Shown: positions 26,010 through 34,735, counted from the first letter of the stretch. The stretch is DNA of 64,000 nucleotides from Halomonas sp. GFAJ-1 (GCA_002966495.1 CP016490.1:2418001-2482000); one strand, 5' to 3'. Notes: generated by a model not told the origin, from the letters alone. Numbers and translations: made by a program.

Positions 26010-26918
26010 ATGAATAAAATTATTCGTCGGGGCCATCTCCGTGCATTTGCGATAATAACAACGGGGTTGTTAGCCGCAGGCCACTCTTATGCTCAAGAGC
26101 GCAATCTAAGGCTTTCTCCAGGTTTTATGCCAGATCCAATGCAGCGTACGTTTGTATCTGGTGGGGAGCAAGAGGCCAGTCAGATATTTGGCCGTGATAT
26201 GCGAGAAATAGCATGCTCTGGCAGTATTTCGCAAACGCCTGATCATGTCATGACGCTAACAGATGACTTTGATTTTTTACGGGTGTGGAATCAGTCAGAT
26301 GCTGATACTACCCTTATTATAGATGGTCCGGGCCGTTTCTTACTTTGTGACGATGATGGTGGTCGCGGCTTAAATGAGTTAATAGAACATCGTGATTGGA
26401 GGGCTGGGGACTATCGTATTTATGTCGGTAGTTATGACGGAGGTGCCCATAGTTACGACCTGTTTGTAAGCGAGCTTTCTGGCGGCTCGCAAGGTCACGC
26501 TGATACCCATGATAGTCGCCATATTTCGATTGCGCCTGGCTTTACGCCTGACCCATGGCGAGTAAGCTTTGTATCCGGCGGGGCGCAGAGTGCGGCGTCT
26601 ATTTTTGAAACAGACATGCTCGGTAACCATTGCCGAGGCAATATTGCTAGCACGCCTGATCATGAGATGACACTAAGTGCTTCATTTTCTTATTTGCAGC
26701 TTTGGACGCAGGCTGATGGTGACACCACCTTAATTATTGATGGCCCAGGAAAGTTTTTGCTATGCGACGATGACAGCGGTAATGGCTTGAATGAGCATAT
26801 TGAGCATGCAAATTGGCCAGCCGGTGACTATCGCATTTACGTAGGAAGCTACAGTGATAGTTATTTGAGTTATCAGCTGAGTATTTCAGAACTACGTTCT
26901 TATGGCCCAGGCCGCTAG
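26010..26918 (+). CDS. Secreted protein made of two tandem copies of an unknown domain
   Basis: 302 residues: signal peptide (RAFAIITTGLLAAGHSYAQ), then two copies of one module of about 115-120 residues. Shared blocks are LSPGF/IAPGF-x-PDP, FVSGG, one Cys-x-G-x-I near the middle, TPDH-x-MTL, DTTLIIDGPG, FLLCDDD, GLNE, AGDYRIYVGSY and a final SEL. The two copies have two Cys each, in matching places, which suggests one disulfide per module. Acid runs (LCDDDGG) could bind a cation. I do not recognise the family. It follows the TonB2-type operon by 125 bases and is AT-richer than its neighbours; a link to that operon is not shown. ATG 26010 has a poor ribosome site (AAAGAAATGCT). Confidence 0.8.
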   Translation: MNKIIRRGHLRAFAIITTGLLAAGHSYAQERNLRLSPGFMPDPMQRTFVSGGEQEASQIFGRDMREIACSGSISQTPDHVMTLTDDFDFLRVWNQSDADTTLIIDGPGRFLLCDDDGGRGLNELIEHRDWRAGDYRIYVGSYDGGAHSYDLFVSELSGGSQGHADTHDSRHISIAPGFTPDPWRVSFVSGGAQSAASIFETDMLGNHCRGNIASTPDHEMTLSASFSYLQLWTQADGDTTLIIDGPGKFLLCDDDSGNGLNEHIEHANWPAGDYRIYVGSYSDSYLSYQLSISELRSYGPGR

Positions 26919-26927
26919 TACTTCTTT

Positions 26928-26955
26928 CCGCCGGGTAACCGTATAAGCCCGGCGG
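26928..26955. terminator. Hairpin between convergent genes
   Basis: Perfect 8-bp arms CCGCCGGG (26928-26935) and CCCGGCGG (26948-26955) with a 12-base loop sit between the two-repeat secreted protein gene (+) and xthA (-). There is a short run of T before the stem on this strand but no clear T-tail, so it is a likely but weak bidirectional terminator. Confidence 0.55.
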
Positions 26956-26969
26956 TAGTTACTGGCGGT

Positions 26970-27800
26970 CTAATGTTGAGCAAGGTGAAGTGAAAAATCG
27001 CTCCAGATCGGCGCATGATCAGAAGGGCGCTCCATGCCGCGTAGCTGATAATCGATACCGGCGCTGGTCACACACTCCGCAAGGGGTTGTGTCACTAAAA
27101 TATAGTCAATGCGCAGGCCGCGCTTTGGCTCCCGGTCAAAGCCTTTTGAGCGGTAGTCAAACCAGCTAAACCAAGCATCATTCTCTGGGTAGCAAAGCCG
27201 GTAGCTATCGCTTAACCCCCAGGCTTTAATACCCTCAAGCCATTCGCGCTCTACGGGCTGAAAGCTGGCTTTGCCTTCACGTAACCAGCGTTTGCGACTA
27301 GCTTCGCCAATGCCTATGTCTTGATCTTCAGGGGAAATATTAAAATCACCCATGATGGCAAGGCGCTCGTCAGGGCTGTGTTGATTGTTAAGCAATCGGG
27401 ACAGCTGCTGATAAAAGCGCTCTTTATGGGGGAATTTGGTAGGGTGAGCAATATTTTCGCCCTGGGGGAAATAGCCGTTCCATACGGTCACCGGCTGGCC
27501 ATCGTCGGCCAGCAGCCGCACGCCAATCATGCGCCGCTGGGCATCCTCTTCGTCATCGGGAAAGCCATAAAAAACCGCCTCAGGCGTTTGGCGGCATAGT
27601 AAGGCAACTCCGTAATGGCCTTTCTGCCCATAATAGAACACGTGATACCCCATGGCTTCTACGTCGGCCAGAGGGAACTCACTGTCCTGCACTTTGGTTT
27701 CCTGCAGGCCAATAACATCAGGCTGCTGAGTATCAATCAGCGCTTGAAGCTGATGCAAGCGTGCCCGGATACCATTGATGTTGAACGAGACCAAACGCAT
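26970..27800 (-). CDS. xthA: Exodeoxyribonuclease III
   Basis: AP endonuclease and 3'-5' exonuclease of base excision repair. 276 residues, matching E. coli ExoIII (268). Motifs in order: SFNINGIRAR, LQETKVQDSEFP (Mg-binding Glu), WNGYFPQGEN, MGDFNISPEDQDIG, and SDHAPIWSDF with the catalytic His. The start ATG (27800 on the minus strand) overlaps the stop of the upstream 82-residue gene by one base, so the two are co-transcribed. Confidence 0.95.
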   Translation of the reverse strand: MRLVSFNINGIRARLHQLQALIDTQQPDVIGLQETKVQDSEFPLADVEAMGYHVFYYGQKGHYGVALLCRQTPEAVFYGFPDDEEDAQRRMIGVRLLADDGQPVTVWNGYFPQGENIAHPTKFPHKERFYQQLSRLLNNQHSPDERLAIMGDFNISPEDQDIGIGEASRKRWLREGKASFQPVEREWLEGIKAWGLSDSYRLCYPENDAWFSWFDYRSKGFDREPKRGLRIDYILVTQPLAECVTSAGIDYQLRGMERPSDHAPIWSDFSLHLAQH

Positions 27801-28048
27801 TAAGAGTTCTCTCCAGAAGGGTTTTCCGCCTCTTTGTCCGGGTGAATCGAAATGGTCTGCCCCTCTTGCTGGCGGGCCAATTTGCGAACTGCCTGAAGCT
27901 TACGCTGCTGCTGCTTTTTTGCTACAAAACGGCGTGAAGAGGTAACTTGGTCTGGGTTCTCGTGGCGCCATTTTTTATAATCTTTACGACGCCCAGTACG
28001 GATAGTGACTTTATCCGCCAACGAACGGGTCTTTTTCTTACGCGTCAT
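27800..28048 (-). CDS. Small basic protein upstream of xthA
   Basis: 82 residues, strongly basic, with clusters TRKKKTRS, TGRRKDYKKWRHE and KKQQQRKLQAVRK, and an acidic tail (DKEAENPSGENS). No membrane helix or signal. I cannot place it in a family; the composition suggests nucleic-acid or ribosome binding. The ATG has AAGGAGCGCGAC upstream, a good ribosome site. It lies just ahead of xthA on the same strand. Confidence 0.65.
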   Translation of the reverse strand: MTRKKKTRSLADKVTIRTGRRKDYKKWRHENPDQVTSSRRFVAKKQQQRKLQAVRKLARQQEGQTISIHPDKEAENPSGENS

Positions 28049-28193
28049 GTCGCGCTCCTTGGGTTAATTTATGCGTCATTCTAACAGGCTAGCGCACTCC
28101 TTCGACAGCAGAGCGCGCTCTTATCGCCAACCCCTGGTACAATGCGCACTTCGTGATGCCTAACATCCACAGCAATGGACAGATACACAGCCT

Positions 28194-29468
28194 ATGAGCG
28201 AGTCGGAACAGACCACAGCATCGGCCCAGAACCGCAAGCCTAAACGCCGCCGTCGGAAACCGCGTCGTCGTCAGTCGAACTGGGATCTTCGTCAGTTTCA
28301 GGTGCCCGCCGTGGCCGGCAAGTGGCGCTTCCATGACTTTGATCTGCCGCTGCCGTTAATGCGCGCTATTCATGCTCAAGGGTTTGAATACTGCACGCCC
28401 ATTCAAGCGGAAGCCCTTCGCCAAACGCTGCTGGGCGGCGATATTGTTGGCAAGGCGCAAACCGGAACGGGTAAGACTGCTGCGTTTTTAATTTCAGTAA
28501 TGGCCTACTTTTTGGAAGAGCCAACACCGGATGGGCAGAAACCAGGTGCGCCCCGCGCGCTGATCATTGCGCCCACCCGTGAATTGGCGCTGCAAATCGA
28601 AAAAGATGCCAAAGCCCTAGCTCGGTTTACCCAGCTAAATGTCGCCAGCGTTGTGGGCGGTATGGACTACCAAAAGCAGCGTGAAAGTCTAGGCAGCAAG
28701 ATCGATATCTTGGTTGCCACGCCTGGCCGCCTGCTAGATTTTCATCAGAAACGCGATATCGATCTTTCAGAAGTGGAAGTGCTGGTGTTGGATGAAGCGG
28801 ATCGCATGCTTTCCATGGGCTTTATTCCCGATGTGAAACGGATCATTCGCTATACGCCTAAAAAAGAGGAGCGCCAAACCTTCCTCTTCTCGGCGACCTT
28901 CACCGACGATATTCTGAGCTTGGCTAGCCAGTGGACGCTCGATCCTGCCCACGTAGAGATTGAAGTGACCGTTGAGAACCAAGCGGACATCGACCAGCGC
29001 GTCTACTTGGTGTCTGATGATGATAAAGAGCGCCTGCTGGTGAATTTGCTTGAGCAAGAGAGCTTCGAGCGAGTCATGGTGTTTGGTAATCGCCGTGATC
29101 TCGTGCGTAAGCTGGATAGTCTTCTCAAGAAAGCGGGCGTTAGCGTTGCCATGCTGTCGGGAGATGTACCGCAGAACCAGCGTATCAAAACCCTTGAAAG
29201 CTTCCGCGAGGGAGAGATTCAAGTGCTGGTGGCCACTGACGTAGCCGGGCGCGGCATTCATATTGAAGACGTCAGCCATGTGATCAACTACACCTTGCCG
29301 GAAGACCCGGAAGACTACGTTCATCGTATTGGCCGTACTGGCCGTGCCGGAGCAAAAGGCGTTTCGATTAGCTTTGTAGGTGAAGAGGATGCGTTCTCCT
29401 TGCCTGAGATCGAACGCTATATCAATGGCAAGCTTCCCTGCGAGCACCCGCCGGAAGGCATGCTGTAA
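28194..29468 (+). CDS. rhlB: DEAD-box RNA helicase, RhlB-like
   Basis: 424 residues. A basic N-terminal tail (RKPKRRRRKPRRR, about residues 14-26) precedes the helicase core: Q motif GFEYCTPIQ, Walker A AQTGTGKT, PTRELA, TPGRLLDF, DEAD box VLDEADRM, SAT, and motifs V and VI (ATDVAGRGI, HRIGRTGRAG). The order of motifs and the short C terminus match RhlB of Pseudomonas, which joins RNase E in the degradosome. Other DEAD-box helicases cannot be fully excluded. It sits 5 bases ahead of dinG. Confidence 0.82.
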   Translation: MSESEQTTASAQNRKPKRRRRKPRRRQSNWDLRQFQVPAVAGKWRFHDFDLPLPLMRAIHAQGFEYCTPIQAEALRQTLLGGDIVGKAQTGTGKTAAFLISVMAYFLEEPTPDGQKPGAPRALIIAPTRELALQIEKDAKALARFTQLNVASVVGGMDYQKQRESLGSKIDILVATPGRLLDFHQKRDIDLSEVEVLVLDEADRMLSMGFIPDVKRIIRYTPKKEERQTFLFSATFTDDILSLASQWTLDPAHVEIEVTVENQADIDQRVYLVSDDDKERLLVNLLEQESFERVMVFGNRRDLVRKLDSLLKKAGVSVAMLSGDVPQNQRIKTLESFREGEIQVLVATDVAGRGIHIEDVSHVINYTLPEDPEDYVHRIGRTGRAGAKGVSISFVGEEDAFSLPEIERYINGKLPCEHPPEGML

Positions 29469-29473
29469 CACGC

Positions 29474-31657
29474 ATGCTGGACAACGGCTTAAAAAGCGAT
29501 ATTCAGCAAGCCTACCGTAGCGTGGTGGAAAAGCTAGAGCTGACACCACGCTACGGGCAGCGGTTAATGATCGCAGAAATTGCCCGTACGCTCGGGGGGA
29601 TTGAGCAAGATAGCGAAGGTAAGCGCACCAACGACAGCCATGTCTGTGTGCTGGAGGCGGGTACCGGTACCGGGAAAACCCTCGCCTATTTAATTGCCGC
29701 GCTGCCCATTGCCAAGGCCCAGGGCAAACGCCTGATCGTCTCCACTGCTACGGTTGCGCTGCAAGAGCAGGTGTTGAACCAGGACCTGCCCTCCCTTGCT
29801 AGCCATAGCGGTATTGCATTTCGCTACGCCCTTGCCAAAGGGCGTGGGCGTTATGTGTGTGTGGCGCGCCTTGATCAAGCCCTGGAAGGCAGTGAACCTA
29901 ACCCCACTCTCTCGCTATTTGAGCAGTCGCTCCAGGCGGAAAGCAGCGACTTTAACGTGATCGCGAGTGATATGGCGGAGTCTTACGGTAAAGGGGACTG
30001 GGAAGGGGATCGCGATAATTGGCCGCAATCCATCGACGATGCCCTCTGGCGGCGCTTAACGGTAGATCATCGTCAATGTACCGGCAGGCGTTGTGGGCAT
30101 TTTGGCGCTTGCGCATTCTTTCGTTCCCGGCGTGAGCTTGAAGATGCCGATGTTATCGTTGCTAACCATGATCTAGTGCTAGCCGACTTGGCGCTCGGTG
30201 GTGGTGCTATTTTGCCAGACCCCGCAAACTGTATTTTTGTGTTTGACGAAGGGCATCACCTGCCCGATAAAGCGCTGTCTCATTTTGCCCACCGCTTTGC
30301 GGTGCATGGCTGTTTGCGCTGGTTAAAAACCCTCAAAAGCAGTTTGACGGATCTCCACCAGGGGCTGGCAGTGCAGCCAACGGTGGCGCGCTTACTGGCT
30401 AGCTTGCCAGAATTAATGCATGGCTTAGAGCCTGCGCTGGGTGATGTGTTCAGCGTTGGGCATCAGCTGGCAGGGCGGCCCAATGGGCTAGGTGATGAAG
30501 AGACCCTTCATCAGTTCCGCTTTGAAAACGGCCAGATTCCCGATGCGTTGCGTGAGCAGGCGCAGCAGTTGCTGGTTATGTTTGCAACGCTATCGCGCTG
30601 CTTAGAAAGCATCAGCGATATTCTTAGGGAAAGTCTCGATCCAGACAAGCAAACGGGCTTGGATCGAGAGCAGGCTGAAACGTGGTTGCCGTTGGTGGCG
30701 CTGCTTCACGGCCGTGCACTCGAGGCCCATGCGCTTTGGCAAGCATTTAGCGAGCAGGACGCTGCCAATGCGCCGCCCAGCGCTCGCTGGCTCTCGCTTA
30801 GTCGGGTGGCGGGTGAACCAGAAGTGGAGTTCTCGGCAAGCCCTGTTTCAGCGGCCCATACCTTGGCCAAGCACTTATGGGGGCGGTGCCATGGTGCAGT
30901 GGTGACATCAGCAACGCTCACCGCGCTGGGGCGTTTTGAGCGTATTCAGGAGCGTGCTGGGTTAGCTAACCGTTACCGTTATCAAGCGCTGCCTAGCCCG
31001 TTTGATTATGCTAATGCGATTCTTCGCGTTCCCAAAGAGGCCACCGACCCAAGCGATCGTGATGCCCACGAGGGCGCGATTGTGCGTTTTGTGGAGCAGC
31101 TAGGCGACAAAGAGGCCGTATTGGTGCTGTTCTCTTCACGGGCGCAGCTTCGCGCGGTAGAAAAAGTCCTGTCGGTTGAAACCAAAACGCGGGTGCTGGC
31201 CCAGGACGCACTGCCCAAGCGCGAGTTGATTGAGCGCCATCGCGATGCCGTGGACAGACGTGAGGGCAGCATTATTTTTGGCTTGGCAAGTTTCGCGGAA
31301 GGTATTGACCTGCCCGGCGACTATCTTACCCATGTGGTGATCACACGGCTGCCGTTTGCGGTGCCTGATGACCCGGTAGGCGCGACATTGGCAGAGTGGA
31401 TTGAGAGCCAGGGCGGTAACCCGTTTATGCGCATCAGCGTGCCGGATGCGTCTATCAAGCTGGTACAAGCCTGTGGGCGGCTGATTCGAAAAGAGAGTGA
31501 TCGCGGCACTATCACGCTGCTGGATCGGCGGGGGGTCCACCGTTCAAACGAGAAATCATGTAAAAAAGCCCCGCTGGGCAGGCCGCAGCGGGGCGTTACT
31601 GTTACTGAAACTGTTATTAAAACTGTAATTAAAAGAGTGGTTAAGCGATGCGCTTAG
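29474..31657 (+). CDS. dinG: ATP-dependent DNA helicase DinG, 3' end probably frameshifted
   Basis: XPD-like SF2 helicase with an Fe-S cluster. Walker A is EAGTGTGKT (about residues 62-70), the four Fe-S cysteines are in YVCVARL and CTGRRCGHFGAC, the DEAH-like box is FDEGHHL, and VTSATLTALG and FAEGIDLPGDY follow. The last normal motif is TITLLDRR; the frame then runs on as GVHRSNEK and a Lys/Val-rich tail into the aroF terminator. In another frame bases 31537-31563 read PPFKREIM-stop, the ending expected of DinG, but about 15 residues between are missing. So a small out-of-frame deletion, or a sequencing error, is likely. No LexA site is apparent ahead of it. Confidence 0.88.
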   Translation: MLDNGLKSDIQQAYRSVVEKLELTPRYGQRLMIAEIARTLGGIEQDSEGKRTNDSHVCVLEAGTGTGKTLAYLIAALPIAKAQGKRLIVSTATVALQEQVLNQDLPSLASHSGIAFRYALAKGRGRYVCVARLDQALEGSEPNPTLSLFEQSLQAESSDFNVIASDMAESYGKGDWEGDRDNWPQSIDDALWRRLTVDHRQCTGRRCGHFGACAFFRSRRELEDADVIVANHDLVLADLALGGGAILPDPANCIFVFDEGHHLPDKALSHFAHRFAVHGCLRWLKTLKSSLTDLHQGLAVQPTVARLLASLPELMHGLEPALGDVFSVGHQLAGRPNGLGDEETLHQFRFENGQIPDALREQAQQLLVMFATLSRCLESISDILRESLDPDKQTGLDREQAETWLPLVALLHGRALEAHALWQAFSEQDAANAPPSARWLSLSRVAGEPEVEFSASPVSAAHTLAKHLWGRCHGAVVTSATLTALGRFERIQERAGLANRYRYQALPSPFDYANAILRVPKEATDPSDRDAHEGAIVRFVEQLGDKEAVLVLFSSRAQLRAVEKVLSVETKTRVLAQDALPKRELIERHRDAVDRREGSIIFGLASFAEGIDLPGDYLTHVVITRLPFAVPDDPVGATLAEWIESQGGNPFMRISVPDASIKLVQACGRLIRKESDRGTITLLDRRGVHRSNEKSCKKAPLGRPQRGVTVTETVIKTVIKRVVKRCA
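31568..31594 (-). terminator. Terminator between convergent dinG and aroF
   Basis: Perfect 8-bp arms GCCCCGCT (31568-31575) and AGCGGGGC (31587-31594). On the minus strand the hairpin is followed by TTTTTT, so it is a good terminator for aroF; it can also serve dinG. The frameshifted dinG reading frame runs through it. Confidence 0.8.
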
Positions 31658-32714
31658 CAAGCGCTGGCGCCAGTTTCTCGTTCATGCGCGTAAAGGTTTC
31701 AACCGTTGTATCCCAATCGATGCAGGCGTCGGTGATAGAAACACCGTATTGAAGATCGCTTAAATCTGCAGGCACTTTTTGATTGCCCCAACCAATATTG
31801 GATTCAACCATCAGGCCGATAATAGAGGTGTTACCTTCTAAAATCTGATTGGTCACGTTTTCCAGTACCAGCGGCTGCAGTGCGGCATCTTTGTTTGAGT
31901 TCGCGTGGGAGCAGTCGATCATGATGTTGGCGGAAAGGTTAGCTTTTTTAAGCTCTTTTTCGGCCAGTGCCACGCTAACGCTATCGTAATTAGGCTTGCC
32001 GTTGCCGCCACGCAGCACGACATGGCCGTAGGCGTTGCCACGGGTGCGGATAATAGCGACTTGGCCCGACTGGTTAATACCCAGGAAATTGTGTGGGTGA
32101 GCGACGGACTCTAACGCATTAATCGCAACGTCCAGGCTGCCGTCGGTGCCATTTTTGAAACCTACGGGGCAGGAGAGGCCGGAGGCCATTTCACGGTGGG
32201 TTTGCGACTCAGTGGTGCGTGCGCCGACGGCTGACCAGCTGATGCAGTCTTGCAGGTACTGGGGCGAAATGGGGTCGAGCGCTTCAGTTGCTAGTGGTAA
32301 GCCCATTTCGGCTAAATCCACCAGCAGCTTGCGCGCAATATGTAAGCCTTCATCAATTTCAAATGAGTCATTTAGATGCGGGTCATTGATTAAGCCTTTC
32401 CAGCCAACCGTGGTGCGAGGCTTTTCAAAATAGACGCGCATCACAATGTACAGGCTATCGCTTACTTGGTCGGCCAGCTTGCGTAAACGGCGGGCGTAAT
32501 CCAGCGCGGCGTCAACATCGTGAATAGAGCATGGCCCTACGACGACAAGTAGACGGGGGTCTTTACCGTCTAAAATATTCTGGATGGTAGTGCGCCCTTC
32601 AATTACCGAACGCTCGGCGGTTTCGGTCAGAGGGATGGCGTCTTTTAGTGCTTCGGGGGTGGTAAGAACGTCCTGGGCAAGGACGTTAAGGTTACTAACC
32701 TGCTGATCAGACAT
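31641..32714 (-). CDS. aroF: 3-deoxy-7-phosphoheptulonate synthase (DAHP synthase, AroF type)
   Basis: First enzyme of the shikimate pathway, which joins phosphoenolpyruvate and erythrose 4-phosphate. 357 residues from ATG 32714; a longer frame adds 23 upstream residues but AGGTAGC sits before 32714. Type I signatures: VVVGPCSIHD, RVYFEKPRTTVGWKGLINDP, SWSAVGARTTESQTHREMASG, GFKNGTDGS, DCSHANSNKD. The N-terminal DVLTTPEALK and the phrase GINQSGQVAI are closer to the Tyr-sensitive AroF of E. coli than to AroG or AroH. Feedback control cannot be confirmed by eye. Confidence 0.9.
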   Translation of the reverse strand: MSDQQVSNLNVLAQDVLTTPEALKDAIPLTETAERSVIEGRTTIQNILDGKDPRLLVVVGPCSIHDVDAALDYARRLRKLADQVSDSLYIVMRVYFEKPRTTVGWKGLINDPHLNDSFEIDEGLHIARKLLVDLAEMGLPLATEALDPISPQYLQDCISWSAVGARTTESQTHREMASGLSCPVGFKNGTDGSLDVAINALESVAHPHNFLGINQSGQVAIIRTRGNAYGHVVLRGGNGKPNYDSVSVALAEKELKKANLSANIMIDCSHANSNKDAALQPLVLENVTNQILEGNTSIIGLMVESNIGWGNQKVPADLSDLQYGVSITDACIDWDTTVETFTRMNEKLAPALAKRIA

Positions 32715-33105
32715 CGTGCTACCTGTATGCGCGGTGGGCTTAAAGTGGCCTCTACTATGGCGTGTCAGGGGAGTAAAAATCAATTGTTGCGGAACTTGAA
32801 TATGCCGGAAGGTGTCAGCCTCAGCGTTTGGTGAGCAGAAGCCAACGTTTTCATTGCCAGATGACTAGCGCAAGGTTCCCGCTAACACAGCTAAGCGCTT
32901 GATGCGCTGAACAGAACGCGTAACACTAAGCACCATTGAAGATTAATCGCATAAAGAGCAGAGGGCGCAACGTTGCCATCTGATGTCATCATTATTATTA
33001 AACAATGCCCAAGGGACGCTATGCTGCTTGCTGTGAATGCCCACGTTAAAGGGCGAAAAACACCCCAGGTTCGATGTATGTCGTACAAGCAGGAGGAGCG
33101 TGTGA
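32715..33105. other. Intergenic region between divergent aroF and rpoE
   Basis: 391 bases with no gene. It holds the aroF promoter area on one side and a sigma-E-like promoter (32791-32820) that may drive rpoE. The 285 bases from there to the rpoE start contain no reading frame that I can support. Confidence 0.65.
32791..32820 (+). promoter_or_regulatory. Sigma-E (AlgU)-type promoter ahead of rpoE
   Basis: GGAACTT at 32791-32797 and TCAGCC at 32815-32820 are 17 bp apart. The -35 is a perfect match to the sigma-E element and the -10 a fair match to TCNGA/TCAAA. It points at rpoE, about 285 bases downstream, and would let sigma-E activate its own gene as in E. coli and Pseudomonas. Confidence 0.55.
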
Positions 33106-33705
33106 ATGGGCACCCGTGAAACAGACCAACAGCTTGTTGAGCGTGCCCAAAAAGGTGATACCCGCGCTTTTGATCTACTGGTGAAAAAATACCAGCACAA
33201 GATTATTGGTTTGATTGGACGTTATGTGCACGATCACTCAGAGGTGCAGGACGTCGCTCAAGAAGCGTTTATTAAAGCGTATCGGGCGCTTGGCAAGTTT
33301 CGTGCAGAAAGTGCGTTTTATACGTGGATGTACCGGATAGCGATAAATACAGCGAAAAATCACCTGGTCTCCCGGGGGCGGCGGCCGCCAGGGAGTGACT
33401 TGGATATTGTCGATGCCGAAATTGTCGATCAAAGCGGCCGCTTGGCAGATGCCGAGTCCCCTGAGGCGGCCATCTCGCGTGACCAGCTTGAGGCGGCTGT
33501 TTATGAAGCTATCGAGAAACTGCCGGAAGATTTGCGCACTGCTATCACGTTACGAGAGTTAGACGGTCTTGCCTACGAGGATATTGCTCAGATAATGCAG
33601 TGCCCGGTAGGTACTGTGCGTTCGCGTATTTTTCGCGCGCGTGAAGCGGTTGATGAGCATATTCGTCCGCTGGTCACTACGGCGCGTAACAGTCGCGAGG
33701 AGTAA
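33106..33705 (+). CDS. rpoE: Extracytoplasmic stress sigma factor RpoE/AlgU
   Basis: 199-residue group IV sigma factor. Region 2 runs from about residue 20 to 95 (QKGDTRAFDLLVKKYQ, DVAQEAFIKAYRAL, FRAESAFYTWMYRIAINTAKN), region 4 from about 130 to 190 (LPEDLRTAITLRELDGLAYEDIAQIM, PVGTVRSRIFRAREAVDEHI). GGAGGAG precedes the ATG at 33106. The genes that follow are its anti-sigma factor rseA, then rseB, rseC and degP, the standard envelope-stress module. Confidence 0.96.
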   Translation: MGTRETDQQLVERAQKGDTRAFDLLVKKYQHKIIGLIGRYVHDHSEVQDVAQEAFIKAYRALGKFRAESAFYTWMYRIAINTAKNHLVSRGRRPPGSDLDIVDAEIVDQSGRLADAESPEAAISRDQLEAAVYEAIEKLPEDLRTAITLRELDGLAYEDIAQIMQCPVGTVRSRIFRAREAVDEHIRPLVTTARNSREE

Positions 33706-34006
33706 CGGTAGAGGCGTAATCGCTCTGGCAGGGCATTGTTTTTGATCAAAATCGCTAGTGCCCAGCCGTTGATAAATGGCGATATTATCTGGCTGTCACA
33801 TTATCTTACGTTTTTTCTTTTTTTGTGAACTGTCTGGCAAGAGAAGCGTCATAGCCCTGAACAAGAGATTTGAAATAGGGACTTTGGACTAAGATTTTGC
33901 AAACAGTTTTGCAGTAGGGTCTTGGCCTATGGAGCGACCGACGTGTTCTGTATTGCTTGCAGAATAACTGCGGTGCTCCTTCTAACACAGTGTGAGGGTG
34001 TGAAGT
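33706..34006. other. Intergenic region between rpoE and rseA
   Basis: 301 bases without a gene, unusually long for rpoE and rseA, which are close together in most relatives. It has a T-rich stretch (33810-33825) and a sigma-E-like pair, GAACTG at 33827-33832 and TCATAG at 33849-33854, 16 bp apart. Either transcription is partly terminated here and restarted for rseA, or the spacer is neutral. Confidence 0.55.
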
Positions 34007-34735
34007 ATGAGTCAAAACACACGGGAATCGCTTTCGGCGTTAATGGATGGCGAAAGTGATGAGCTTGAGCTACGCCGAGTGTTGAAGTCGCTGCCTGATG
34101 ACAGTGATGCGGCAGAGACATGGCGACGTTACCATTTAGCGCGCAGCATGATGCAGCGTGAGCGCGACGTGGACGTGAGTGTTGATCTCTCCGCAGGTAT
34201 TATGGCGCGATTGCGTGACGAGCCAGCGCCATTGCTAGACGATGAGCAGAAGGGCACCCCAGCCAAAGCCAATGGTGTTTCATTTGCACGTGGAGCCGGT
34301 GTTGCCGCAGCTGTATCGTTAATGGTAATTACAGGCGTACAGTTTTTCGGCAGTAATGGCAGCACCTCTGGGCAAGGTACTGGCGACTTAGCAGCGACAC
34401 CTGCTGTGGGCGCACAAGTACAGCCGGTTAGCCTAACATCCATGCAGCCCGCTACTATGTCTCAATCCGACATGCCAATGTTTGAACCCACACCGTTTCG
34501 TATTAACGGTCAGGGTGGGAGCGGGTTAATGAATGTCAGCGAGGCTGGCTTCTCTGCACCCTCCATGCCACAAAATGTGATGTCGCAGCAGGGCACGTCG
34601 ATTGATATTGATCAAATTCGTTTGCTTCAGTCATACCTAGAGCAGCATGCTCAAGGTGCTGCTAGCGGCAATGCAGATAGCTGGATGCCTTTGATGCGCT
34701 CCTCATCTGTTACAGAGCCCCTTGGCCAGCGCTAA
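34007..34735 (+). CDS. rseA: Anti-sigma-E factor RseA/MucA
   Basis: 242 residues. The N-terminal cytoplasmic anti-sigma domain starts SALMDGESDELELRRVLKSLP and continues to WRRYHLARSMM, the RseA signature. One transmembrane helix follows (about 93-112, GVAAAVSLMVITGVQFF), then a periplasmic Ser/Met/Gln-rich half. It holds sigma-E at the membrane until regulated cleavage by site-1 and site-2 proteases releases it. ATG at 34007 follows GTGAGGGTGTGA. Confidence 0.92.
   Translation: MSQNTRESLSALMDGESDELELRRVLKSLPDDSDAAETWRRYHLARSMMQRERDVDVSVDLSAGIMARLRDEPAPLLDDEQKGTPAKANGVSFARGAGVAAAVSLMVITGVQFFGSNGSTSGQGTGDLAATPAVGAQVQPVSLTSMQPATMSQSDMPMFEPTPFRINGQGGSGLMNVSEAGFSAPSMPQNVMSQQGTSIDIDQIRLLQSYLEQHAQGAASGNADSWMPLMRSSSVTEPLGQR

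Noticed and set aside
28767..29549. 260-residue minus-strand frame opposite rhlB
   Set aside because: Long only because of codon bias in the helicase; no domain.
26970..31657. SOS (LexA) box for dinG
   Set aside because: No CTGT-N8-ACAG seen ahead of rhlB or dinG; only 5 bases separate the two.
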